From: Mesorhizobium sp. LHD-90
GTDB lineage: Bacteria > Pseudomonadota > Alphaproteobacteria > Rhizobiales > Rhizobiaceae
NCBI RefSeq assembly: GCF_030929505.1
Contig: NZ_JAVFVV010000005.1
Span: 310,001 to 374,000, forward strand
Direction: 5' to 3'
DNA: 64,000 bases
Part shown: one piece after another, positions 32,733 to 42,242 of the stretch
Layout of the letters: the number at the start of each line of letters is the position of its first letter
Position numbering within the stretch: position 1 is the stretch's first letter
The notes under the pieces: generated by a model
Databases searched by the model: none
Told to the model about the DNA's origin: nothing
The model's input: the letters and a program-made list of their open reading frames with translations, nothing else
Made by a program: the position numbers and the translations under genes

Positions 32733-35700
32733 GCGATGCCATGTCTTCCGCGGACTCGCTGCAGCAACGTTGGACGGACCTCCGTGGCCCGGGCGACATA
32801 GAGGCGCTGCTTTCCACGCTCGGCAAGATCCCGGGCGTCGTGCTCGGGGTCGACCGCCTGATCAGGCTCGGCATCGCGCTCTCGGCGCTGGCCGGCCGCG
32901 GCGCCAAATTCGAACGGGCGGACGACGCTACCGACGTGTTGATGCCGCTGCTGGCCGTCAATGGCGAGGCGCAGGCGGCGGCGCGCGACGCGGTGAAGGC
33001 ATTCTGGGCCGTCGCAGGACAGGAGAAGCCAGAACCGAAGGCGTCGAACGAACCGCCCGGATGGCTGGCGCGGGCAAGAACGCTGCGGCTTCGCCTGCTG
33101 CTGGCCGCGGCCCTGATCCTGGCTGTCGCCGTTGCGGCGGTGCTTGTGGTGGCGATGGTGCCGGAAGCCGCCAATCAGGTGGCCGTCGATCCGCCGGCGG
33201 TCGAAACGCCGGCATCTCCCGACGCTTCCGCCAGCTTCTGGCACTGGCTCGCCAGGCTTTTCCTGACCGACATACTGCACCGCCTGTTTGCCGTCCTCTC
33301 GGTGCTCGCCATCGCGATGGTCTGGTGGGACAGCGCGAGGCGCGGTCGCAGTATGCGGATCACGCGCGACACCGCGCACGGCGCCATCGCCGCGACGATG
33401 ACCCCGAGGGTCGCCGAGATCCTGTTTCCGACCGCGGTGGTGCGGCGGGCGGGACGGCTGCTGCGCCGGCCGGTCCGGGTAGCCGGCCACCGCATCGACA
33501 TACGGCGCAGCGTCGATGCCTCGATCAGGGCGATAGGCTATCCGACCATCCGGAAGGGGCTGGAGTCGCGCACCCCCGACTGCCTCATGCTGGTCGACCG
33601 CGTCAGCCGCAACGACCATCTGTCGGCCCTTGCTGACGCCTTGGCAAAACGTCTGCGCGACGGCGGCGCCGATCTGCTTCGCTATGAATTCCGGGAGGTC
33701 CCCGACGTGCTGGAAGCGGTCGGCCGCCGCTTCGGCGGCCAACCGGTAGTCTCGCTCTCCGCACTCGCCCGCCGTCATCCCGGAGCAAGGGTGGTGGTGG
33801 TCGGCACCGGCCGAGGTTTCTTCGAGCCGTACGAGCGAAACACGCTGCGGATGGTCAAGCCGTTCTTCGGCGAGCCGGAGGCGCCGCCCTTCGTGGATCA
33901 CCAGCCGCAGGTGATCAAGGAACGGCGTCAGCCTCGTGTCCTTCCGGCCTTCCGCGACCCGCCGATCCTGGTGACGCCTTCGCCGCCGGACCGCTGGGGT
34001 CCGGCGGAGCAGTCGCTGCTGGACGCCGGTTTCGTTGTCATCAGCCTCGGTTCCGCCGAAAGCCCCGAGGCCGGGCTCGAGGCGGCGGTGGAGGCCGTCA
34101 TCACCGGCCGTCGGCCGCAAGCCGCGGACCGTCGCATAATCGCCCAGGCCACTCCGGGCCACGATCCGCTGCTTATGGAGCTGGACCGCGCCGAACTGGC
34201 GAGCGAGATCGCTCCGGACCAGGCGCTCCGTGACCGGCTGGCGCGTCGCGTCATGGCCTATGCCTGCGCGCCGATCGGCGAGGAGGTCGAGCGAGATTCG
34301 CCCGGCGATCCCGCCGCGGCGGACGACTTCCCGATGCGGGCGCGCGCCGGCATGGCGGCTCTGGCGCTGTTTCCCCGGCTCGACCCGGCTTTCACCCCGG
34401 CGCTCTGGCAGGCCGCCGCCGGACACGCGCCTAGCGCGACCCGGCTTGCCCGCCTTGCCCGGTTGCCCTGGTTCCGCGCCGGGCGCATGCCGGACTGGCT
34501 GCGCTCCGACCTTGCCCGGTGCTTTCAGAAGGAAGTTCTGGCGGAGGCGGAACGGGGCGGCCGCAAGGATCGCAAGGATCGATGGACCGAATTGCGGGAA
34601 AAGCTGACGGCCTTCGCCGGAGAATGCCTGGACCGCACCCCGGATTCCTTTAGCGCGCCGGTCTACAGCGCCCCGAAGGGGTTGGAAAACCTGCTGTCGC
34701 GCCTGCGCCTGCTGCGCGCAGCAGCCGAGCCGGAGACGAGATCGCTGGTAGAGGAGCGGCTGTTCCTTACCTTTCTCGAAAGCGGCGAGATCGCGACGGA
34801 GAAGCTGGCGGTGGACCTGCCGCAGTCCGACCGGCCGACGCCGGCGATGCGTCTTGGGTTGCTGGGCTTCACCGTCGCCGCCGTGGTCGCCGCTGCCTTC
34901 GCGCCGTGGGCGCTGAGGGCGGTAAATTCTCTGCTGAATTCAATTTTTGGACGGGAGACTGGCGAAATAACTGCCTTTGCTGCGATCCTGGCGGAGATCG
35001 GGCTCGGCCTGAGCTTGATCGCCACTGTTTCGTTGTGCGCCGTCACCTTGAATTTTATCGACAGAAAAGGCGCATCGAACGTTTTAGCGGCGATGATCGT
35101 CACATCGCTCCTAAGTCATGTAATTTCATACCATATCCTTTCCAGTATCCTGGAGGATGGCTCGAACGTTCCATTCGACATATTTACCATATTTTATACG
35201 TTACTAAACATGATTATCGTAATATGCTTTGTTGTTACATCCCGAAGGATACATATAAATAGCAAGCAGGAGTTGGTCGGCAAGCGTCCTGTCGAGTTTC
35301 ACAAGCATCAATTTGTGCTCGGGGCTGCTTCCGCAGCTTTGTATGTTCTTTACGTCACCACAAGCGCTACGAGTGGAGTCGATGCATTTATCCTGACGTT
35401 CATTACATGTGTCGTTGTCCTGTTTATGTCTGCAAGTCGGCAGAAATTCAATGCGCTTGTCATGTTCATTATTTCGTCGATAACATGGCAGTTATTGCTT
35501 GGGATTCTGTTTGCGGGCCTTATCGATTTGATTTTGGTCAGTGAAATATTGTCTCGGGATCCTGAATACATTGGAGTAATCCTATATGTGACATCCATGG
35601 GTATATGCGCTGTTGTAACAAACATCGGTTTTGCCGCCGAGAGCTTCAGTGGGGCGGCAAGGCGGTCCGTCTTCCTTTGGCTGGCCGGGACCGTGGTTTT

Positions 35701-37516
35701 GTTCTTCCCGTATTCCAGCGTCATGGGACTGTTCGGATGGGGAGTGGCCGGAGTCGCAGTTGCCGTGGCCGGTTGGTATCTCGCCAGGTGGATCGCCGAG
35801 AAGCGGGCTGCCGACCGGTTGCTCCGGTTGCACGACTATGTGGCGGATACCCTCGGCTTCGACTTGCTCGGGCGGTTCGGCTACGGTCTTGACTGGGTCG
35901 ATCTCGCGCTCAAGGCCGCGCTGGCGGGCGCGGTCGCCTCGCTTGTTTCCTATGTGGTCGCCACCGCTCTGCTGTGGCCGTTCGGATCGGTGGCGGCTTT
36001 CATCGAAAATCGCGCCGTCGGGTTCCCGGAGCTCGTTCTCACGCCAGGGTTCGGACTGGCCGGACAAGCCGCCGCCGTGCTCGCTATCTTTCTCGCGGTG
36101 TCTTTCCTATGCCGCCTGGCCTTCGCGCTCTATCCCGTCGAAGCAGAAGCGCCGGCATCCGCCGGGCGGTCTTGGATGCAATCGCCCTGGTGGGCGGTCC
36201 CGGCGCTGTGGCTGGTGGCGGTCGTGCCGCGCTCACTGCCGGATTGGTTCTCCGCCGCAGGCATGGACCTGTCGATCGCCGGCCAGTCCGACGACGTTGT
36301 CGCGCAGGGTGTCCTGGCGATCGGCTCCGTCGAGGCAGCAGTGGCGTGGCTGCAGCGGGCGCTGTTCGGACTTGGGTCGGGCTGGCACTCGCTTTCCTAT
36401 CTCGCACTGCCCGTGGCGATGGTCTTCGGCATCCGTGGCGGACCCGACGCGGACCGGCCGATCTTCATCGGCCTCCTGCCTTTCCTGTTTGCCGCGAGCT
36501 TTCTGTCCACGTCCACGCCTGGCGGCTTCTGGATGATCCCGACGGTGTTTTTGCTGCTGCGTCTCGCGCGTGAGCCGGAGCTGTTGCGGCCGCTGCTCCG
36601 CTTCGGCGGCGGCCTTGGCGGATGGCCGGCGAATCCCTTGATCGTCTTCGCGCTGGTCTTCGGCCTCGCCGCGTTGCTGGCGCCTGCCGTCGACACCTGG
36701 ACGGACAATGACGGTGGGGAAACCGGCGTGAGATTCACGATCCTGCCCGGCATCGTGCAGGCGGCGGCCTTCGTCCTGATCGGTGCGATGCGACTGCCGC
36801 GACGGCAGGTGCTCGCCGCGATCGGCCTGCACATCGCCGCCGCGCTGGCGTACGGCGACAGGCTGACCGTTGAACTCGCCGATACGAACATCCAGCTCTC
36901 CCTCGGGCTTACGCTAGGCGCGGCGCTCGATCTGCTGCTGGCCTATGCGGCTGTGCCGATTGCGCGGACCGTGCGGTCCGGCTGGCTGGTTGCGTTGTTC
37001 TCGACCCGTGCCCTCATGCTCTGGCTTGCAACCGTCATTGCCCTCTGGGCGGCCATCGCCATCGCGACTGTCCTCGACCTCGTGTCGGGCGTCTCGATCC
37101 GCATCGACCCCTATCTCGACTATGTGCCGACCGGAGTGACGGTCGCCATCCTTTCGCTCACGCTGGGAATGGTGGTGCGTGTGCAGCATCCGCTCAGACT
37201 CCATCTGTCGATGCTCGGCGGCGTGATGGGTGCGGTCGCTCTGTCCGGGCCGCTGGTCGGATACCTCGCTGCCGCCTTTCCCGATTGGTTCGGAGGAGCG
37301 GATCCCAATTTGACGTCGCCCATTGCCGATGTGGTGGCGGCGCTGCCCAGCCTCGGACTCGTCTTCGGCTTCATGATGTTCGGTAACGCGGTCGAGCCGG
37401 TCCTGCTTGCTGAAGCGGTCGAGGCGGGCCCAGTTGGGGGCGCATCGGCGAGGCCGAGGATGGCGAGACCGAGGACGAAGGCGGCGGCCAGCGAAGAGGA
37501 GAGGGTCCTCGCATGA
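32729..37516 (+). CDS. 1595-aa polytopic membrane protein with degenerate vWA-like region
   Basis: An N-terminal helical domain (residues about 5-95) precedes two membrane segments (about 110-132 and 170-200). The cytosolic part, 205-700, includes DCLMLVDRVSRNDHLSALAD (from residue 284), then VVVVGTGRGFF. The latter has vWA topology but lacks a clean D-x-S-x-S metal site. The C-terminal 850 residues contain roughly twenty hydrophobic segments. Downstream of MoxR, a vWA-like protein is the expected partner. The start is GTG 32729, overlapping the MoxR stop; ATG 32741 is possible. A stretch at about 34917-35650 is markedly AT-rich compared with the rest of the gene although the frame is intact. 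Function is unknown; a membrane-anchored receptor or pore is plausible. Confidence 0.85.
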   Translation: MSDAMSSADSLQQRWTDLRGPGDIEALLSTLGKIPGVVLGVDRLIRLGIALSALAGRGAKFERADDATDVLMPLLAVNGEAQAAARDAVKAFWAVAGQEKPEPKASNEPPGWLARARTLRLRLLLAAALILAVAVAAVLVVAMVPEAANQVAVDPPAVETPASPDASASFWHWLARLFLTDILHRLFAVLSVLAIAMVWWDSARRGRSMRITRDTAHGAIAATMTPRVAEILFPTAVVRRAGRLLRRPVRVAGHRIDIRRSVDASIRAIGYPTIRKGLESRTPDCLMLVDRVSRNDHLSALADALAKRLRDGGADLLRYEFREVPDVLEAVGRRFGGQPVVSLSALARRHPGARVVVVGTGRGFFEPYERNTLRMVKPFFGEPEAPPFVDHQPQVIKERRQPRVLPAFRDPPILVTPSPPDRWGPAEQSLLDAGFVVISLGSAESPEAGLEAAVEAVITGRRPQAADRRIIAQATPGHDPLLMELDRAELASEIAPDQALRDRLARRVMAYACAPIGEEVERDSPGDPAAADDFPMRARAGMAALALFPRLDPAFTPALWQAAAGHAPSATRLARLARLPWFRAGRMPDWLRSDLARCFQKEVLAEAERGGRKDRKDRWTELREKLTAFAGECLDRTPDSFSAPVYSAPKGLENLLSRLRLLRAAAEPETRSLVEERLFLTFLESGEIATEKLAVDLPQSDRPTPAMRLGLLGFTVAAVVAAAFAPWALRAVNSLLNSIFGRETGEITAFAAILAEIGLGLSLIATVSLCAVTLNFIDRKGASNVLAAMIVTSLLSHVISYHILSSILEDGSNVPFDIFTIFYTLLNMIIVICFVVTSRRIHINSKQELVGKRPVEFHKHQFVLGAASAALYVLYVTTSATSGVDAFILTFITCVVVLFMSASRQKFNALVMFIISSITWQLLLGILFAGLIDLILVSEILSRDPEYIGVILYVTSMGICAVVTNIGFAAESFSGAARRSVFLWLAGTVVLFFPYSSVMGLFGWGVAGVAVAVAGWYLARWIAEKRAADRLLRLHDYVADTLGFDLLGRFGYGLDWVDLALKAALAGAVASLVSYVVATALLWPFGSVAAFIENRAVGFPELVLTPGFGLAGQAAAVLAIFLAVSFLCRLAFALYPVEAEAPASAGRSWMQSPWWAVPALWLVAVVPRSLPDWFSAAGMDLSIAGQSDDVVAQGVLAIGSVEAAVAWLQRALFGLGSGWHSLSYLALPVAMVFGIRGGPDADRPIFIGLLPFLFAASFLSTSTPGGFWMIPTVFLLLRLAREPELLRPLLRFGGGLGGWPANPLIVFALVFGLAALLAPAVDTWTDNDGGETGVRFTILPGIVQAAAFVLIGAMRLPRRQVLAAIGLHIAAALAYGDRLTVELADTNIQLSLGLTLGAALDLLLAYAAVPIARTVRSGWLVALFSTRALMLWLATVIALWAAIAIATVLDLVSGVSIRIDPYLDYVPTGVTVAILSLTLGMVVRVQHPLRLHLSMLGGVMGAVALSGPLVGYLAAAFPDWFGGADPNLTSPIADVVAALPSLGLVFGFMMFGNAVEPVLLAEAVEAGPVGGASARPRMARPRTKAAASEEERVLA

Positions 37517-37947
37517 GCGCGGCGCCTGATCCGGACATCGCGTCCTCCGACGCGGTAGAGGACGATCCGCCCATCCCGCGGCGCCGGCCGCCCGCGTCGA
37601 GTTCGTATCCGGGACTCTGGTCGTTTCTGCTTGCGCTGCTTGGTGCGTCGGGCCTCGCCGCCGCCTTCGGCGCCATAGCCCTGGTTCTGTCGGGCATCGC
37701 GCTGAATGCAGCCTGGCAGGCCGCGCCGCGCAATTCAGCCGATATCGGCGCATCCGGACAGAGCCTGCCGGCCGAGCCGCCTCCGGCGATGGCCGACGAA
37801 CCGCCGCCACAGGCCGGCGAACCGCCGGCGTCATCGGGCAAGGGCTTTGAAGAGCCGCCCGTCCAGGCCGGTCCGCCCGACAATCCTGCTACCCAGGCGC
37901 CGTTGAACGCGGCGCCGGGGCCAACCGGCGGCGCGGCGGCGAAATGA
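37513..37947 (+). CDS. Small single-pass membrane protein, proline-rich
   Basis: 144 aa. A Pro/Arg-rich cytosolic start is followed by one long hydrophobic stretch (LWSFLLALLGASGLAAAFGAIALVLSG in pieces, residues about 35-65). The tail is Pro/Gly/Ala-rich and disordered, probably periplasmic. It overlaps the preceding stop by 4 nt (ATGA), so it is translationally coupled to the giant membrane protein and is probably a subunit of the same complex. I recognise no family. Confidence 0.8.
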   Translation: MSAAPDPDIASSDAVEDDPPIPRRRPPASSSYPGLWSFLLALLGASGLAAAFGAIALVLSGIALNAAWQAAPRNSADIGASGQSLPAEPPPAMADEPPPQAGEPPASSGKGFEEPPVQAGPPDNPATQAPLNAAPGPTGGAAAK

Positions 37948-37956
37948 AAGCGAACA

Positions 37957-37991
37957 CTGCCGCCCGACGAGAACTCTGCCGTCGGCGGCAG
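37957..37991 (+). terminator. Large hairpin after the accessory operon
   Basis: CTGCCGCCCGACG (37957-37969) pairs with CGTCGGCGGCAG (37980-37991) with one bulged base. It lies 10 bp past the last stop of the operon. No U-run follows, so it may be a stabilising or Rho-associated 3' structure. Confidence 0.55.
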
Positions 37992-38045
37992 AACGGGTCG
38001 ACTTACGTCCAAACTGCTCCAGATCGGCGATCTGCGGGATAGGAT

Positions 38046-38121
38046 TGGTGGAGCCAAGCGGGATCGAACCGCTGACCTCCTGCATGCCATGCAGGCGCTC
38101 TCCCAGCTGAGCTATGGCCCC
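38046..38121 (-). tRNA. tRNA-Ala(GGC)
   Basis: On the minus strand the acceptor GGGGCCA/TGGCTCC, the anticodon stem CCTGC/GCAGG with loop ATGGCAT (anticodon GGC) and the T-arm AGCGG-TTCGATC-CCGCT are present, with CCA encoded. In related genomes this tRNA lies near TIGR02300 and aroA, as here, so it marks the right, conserved edge of the accessory block. Confidence 0.96.
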
Positions 38122-38180
38122 ATCCGTCCGGCGCTGCCGGCGCCCTTGCGGGCTTGGGAAACAGTCCCGAAGGTCCGTCT

Positions 38181-38240
38181 GCGAAGGCGGCTTCTAACCC
38201 CGCCTTCGCGCAATATCAAGCCTTTCGTGAAGGCTTTTTT
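38181..38240. terminator. Two adjacent hairpins between TIGR02300 gene and tRNA-Ala
   Basis: GCGAAGGCGG/CCGCCTTCGC (38181-38209, 10-bp stem) is followed by AGCCTT-N5-AAGGCT with TTTTT (38219-38240). The second has a plus-strand U-run, but the flanking genes are on the minus strand. The pair may nevertheless end the minus-strand FYDLN-gene transcript before the tRNA. Confidence 0.55.
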
Positions 38241-38272
38241 CGGCCCCCAGGAAACGGTGGCCGAAACCGCGA

Positions 38273-38653
38273 TCAGGTCTCGTCGTCCTCGCCGACGCCG
38301 ACAATGCCCGTGACGTCGTCGCCGTCCTCTTCTTCGTCCTCAAGGAAAACGTCTTCTTCCTCGTCGCCCAGATCGACGTCGTCGTCGCCCAGATCCGGCA
38401 GTTCGTCACCGCCGCCCTTGGCCTCGTCGTCGGCCTCCTCGAGCGACACGACATCCGGGGCGTCGTCCTCGGCGTCGACCTCGCGCTCCTCGTTCTCCTC
38501 CTCCTCCACCGACTTGCCGCCGGCGGTGTCGAAATAGGAACGCGGATAGCTCTTGCCCGTGTAGGGAGAGACGATCGGATCCTTGTTCAGATCGTAGAAT
38601 TTCCGGCCCGTTTCCGGGTCTATCCGTTTGCTGCCGAGTTCTTCTTTTGCCAC
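38273..38653 (-). CDS. TIGR02300 family (FYDLN acid domain) protein
   Basis: 126 aa. The conserved opening AKEELGSKRIDPETGRKFYD, LNKDPIVSPYTGKSYP and a very acidic Asp/Glu-rich tail are diagnostic. It is a small alphaproteobacterial protein of unknown function, probably cytosolic. It is divergent from aroA, a neighbourhood conserved in rhizobia. The acidic tail is low-complexity and probably disordered. Confidence 0.95.
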   Translation of the reverse strand: MAKEELGSKRIDPETGRKFYDLNKDPIVSPYTGKSYPRSYFDTAGGKSVEEEENEEREVDAEDDAPDVVSLEEADDEAKGGGDELPDLGDDDVDLGDEEEDVFLEDEEEDGDDVTGIVGVGEDDET

Positions 38654-38816
38654 GTCTTAGCCTCGTCCTGAAAGAACGGTCCCCTTAACCGCAGTTTTTC
38701 GCTCTGTCAAAGCTAAAAAACCGCGACGATTTCTTCGGAAAATGGCGGGTTTCCAGCCTTTCAGCGAGGGGATGACCGCTCCCGCGTGCCATGATAGGAG
38801 ACCGCGCCAACGATGA

Positions 38817-40196
<1,380 letters not shown>

Positions 40197-40197
40197 C

Positions 40198-40857
40198 ATG
40201 TACCAGCCGCCACACCACCGCGAGGACGACCTCGGCGTCCAGCATGCGCTGATCCGCGCGCATCCGCTTGGCCTGCTGATTACGGCGGGAGCGGACGGCC
40301 CGACCGCCAACCCGTTGCCCTTCCATCTCGATGCGGGGCGCGGGGCCAAAGGCACGCTGCAGGTGCACATGGCGCGGGCCAACGGCCAATGGAAGGAATT
40401 GCTTGCCGGGGCCGCGCCACTGGTGGTGTTCCAGGGCGCCGAAAACTACATCACGCCGTCCTGGTACGCGACCAAACGCGAGACCGGAAAGGTCGTGCCC
40501 ACCTGGAACTACGCGATGGTTCAGGTGAAGGGCAAGGCGACCGTCATCGAGGATTTTGACTGGCTGCGCCGGCAGATCGGCGCGCTCACCGGCGACCACG
40601 AGGGCGGCCGGGCAGAACCCTGGGCGGTCAGGGACGCGCCCGAACCGTTCATCGCCGCCCAGCTCAAGGGCATCGTCGGCATCGAGATCGAGGTCACCGA
40701 GATCGCGGGCAAGTGGAAAGTCAGCCAGAACCGCCCGGCTGCCGACATCGCCGGCGTGGTCGAGGGGCTGGGGCGATCCGGCCAGCCTCACCAGAATGGC
40801 GAGATGGGGAAACTGGTGCGCGATTACGGCGCCAAGGCAGTGGCGGCGCGCGGCTGA
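40198..40857 (+). CDS. FMN-binding negative transcriptional regulator, PaiB-like
   Basis: 219 aa. The family opening MYQPPHHREDD is followed by ALIRAHPLGLLITAGADGPT, YITPSWYATKRETGKVVPTWNY and the tail WKVSQNRPAADIAGVVEGL, diagnostic of the PaiB/split-barrel FMN-binding group. Members are linked to repression of degradative enzymes or to small-molecule detoxification. A TTG at 40189 is in frame but ATG 40198 matches the family start. It begins 1 nt after the aroA stop, so the two are coupled. Confidence 0.92.
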   Translation: MYQPPHHREDDLGVQHALIRAHPLGLLITAGADGPTANPLPFHLDAGRGAKGTLQVHMARANGQWKELLAGAAPLVVFQGAENYITPSWYATKRETGKVVPTWNYAMVQVKGKATVIEDFDWLRRQIGALTGDHEGGRAEPWAVRDAPEPFIAAQLKGIVGIEIEVTEIAGKWKVSQNRPAADIAGVVEGLGRSGQPHQNGEMGKLVRDYGAKAVAARG

Positions 40858-40943
40858 GGCGGGGGGGGACGCTTGCCGGATTCTCGCGTACTTGTGCGAC
40901 GGTCGCCCAAGCGGCGGCGTTCGTCCGGATCACGCAATGCCGT

Positions 40944-41174
40944 TCAGGCGTCGCGGGTGATCCGTCTGCCGCCCACGGTTCCATTATTGCCCTTCGTGAC
41001 GGACCGCGCCGGCCGCACCCCCCGCAATATGTCGCCGGACTCGATATAGGCCATCGCCAGAAGGTGGGAGAGCAGGTCGCAGCGTTCCGCCTCGGCCAGG
41101 TTTTTCAGCTCCCGCAGCGCCCCGTGAATGCGGATGATGTGGACGCGCGTCTGATCCTTGAGATGAACGTTCAT
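40944..41174 (-). CDS. Small conserved-type hypothetical protein (76 aa)
   Basis: MNVHLKDQTRVHIIRIHGAL, then RELKNLAEAERCDLLSHLLA, form an amphipathic helical protein of the kind often seen as short rhizobial hypotheticals. A consensus AGGAGG lies 7 nt before the ATG, which argues strongly that it is translated. No domain is recognised. It converges with the PaiB-like gene across 86 bp. Confidence 0.7.
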   Translation of the reverse strand: MNVHLKDQTRVHIIRIHGALRELKNLAEAERCDLLSHLLAMAYIESGDILRGVRPARSVTKGNNGTVGGRRITRDA

Positions 41175-41425
41175 CGGGGCCTCCTGTCGGCCACATTCAT
41201 CGTTTTCTCAGTTGTTGACAGTACGGCCGGACGCGGCCCGTGGTTTCGCCTTGCGGATTGCGTAAGCCACGCAATTTCTTGCGATGGTGAAAATTGCCTT
41301 AAGAGCTGCGTCCGGAGGGCCGCGTCGGCGCCCCAGCGTCCCTCCCACGGGTCGCCTGACCGCGCAATCGCGGGCGACATTTCCGGCAGCCTCTCCGCGG
41401 GAAGACGCCGATGGAAGGGCTGCGC
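41175..41425. other. Intergenic stretch without a clear gene
   Basis: 251 bp between the small hypothetical's start and the GntR stop. It should contain the promoter of the 76-aa gene. I see no repeat, RNA or convincing frame. Confidence 0.4.
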
Positions 41426-42163
41426 CTACTGCCAGATGTTGATCGTCGCCAGCGTGCGCATCAGATGGTCTGAGACCAGTTCCTCGGCGAGCTTGCCGTT
41501 GCGCGCGTCGATGGCGTCGACGATCGCCTTGAGGTCCTTGTGCGTCTGGCGGCGGACGGCGTCGGGCGCCGGCTTGTCGGTGTCGTGGCCGTCGAACAGA
41601 ACGGCTCGCCGGTCGTCCAGTATGCTCGCCATGATCTGCATCAGGAACTTGTTCTTGGTGCTGGCGAAGATCTGGCGGTGCAGCGCGTAGATTTGCTCCT
41701 TGAACTCCTCCCAGCTTGGCGCCGCAAGCACCTGCTCGAGGATGCGCCGCATCTCGGCGATCTCCTCGTCCTGCACGCGGCCGACCACCAGATGCATCAT
41801 CGACGGCTCGAACAGCAGGCGGCCCTCGACGATCTCGGCGAAGGAGGGCACGGCCTCGTGGCTGCCGATGCTGGTCTGGTCCATGCGGTCGAAGACGAGA
41901 TCGGCGTCGTCGGTGAGATAGGTGCCGCTGCCGACGCGGCGCGACACCAGCCCCTGCCGCTCCATCATGGAAAGCGCGCTGCGCACGGCGGTGCGGCTGG
42001 TGTTCAACTGCTGCGCCAGTTCGCGTTCGTTGGGCAGTTTTGCGCCGGGCACCATCAGCCCGTCGCGCATGCTGCGCAGCAGCGCACGATAGACCAGTGA
42101 CGGCGTGGCGCGATCGTTGGTGGCGATCGACGCAAGATGCGGCAGCTCTATGTCCGAAGCCAT
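41426..42163 (-). CDS. GntR family regulator, FadR/FCD subgroup
   Basis: 245 aa. The winged helix at residues 20-85 reads LLRSMRDGLMVPGAKLPNER, ELAQQLNTSRTAVRSALSMM and RRVGSGTYL. The C-terminal FCD effector domain has the metal-coordinating pattern (EIVEGRLLFEPSMMHLVVGR, ALHRQIFASTKN, VSDHLMRTL). It probably represses the adjacent catabolic/transport genes in the absence of a sugar-acid or similar ligand. Transcribed in the same direction as the oxidoreductase and creatininase genes that precede it. Confidence 0.93.
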   Translation of the reverse strand: MASDIELPHLASIATNDRATPSLVYRALLRSMRDGLMVPGAKLPNERELAQQLNTSRTAVRSALSMMERQGLVSRRVGSGTYLTDDADLVFDRMDQTSIGSHEAVPSFAEIVEGRLLFEPSMMHLVVGRVQDEEIAEMRRILEQVLAAPSWEEFKEQIYALHRQIFASTKNKFLMQIMASILDDRRAVLFDGHDTDKPAPDAVRRQTHKDLKAIVDAIDARNGKLAEELVSDHLMRTLATINIWQ

Positions 42164-42242
42164 TCGCGATTTCCCCGCGGAGCGCCGCCTATGAGCAGAG
42201 TCGAACGGATACTGTCAACCATTCGGGAGCAATCCGGATCGT

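Noticed and set aside
17244-38045. Prophage or integrative element
   Set aside because: No integrase, transposase, structural phage genes or flanking direct repeats were seen.
38219-38240. Plus-strand terminator ending the accessory operon
   Set aside because: It lies beyond the minus-strand tRNA-Ala, so a plus-strand transcript would have to cross the tRNA; the hairpin at 37957-37991 is the better candidate for the operon end.
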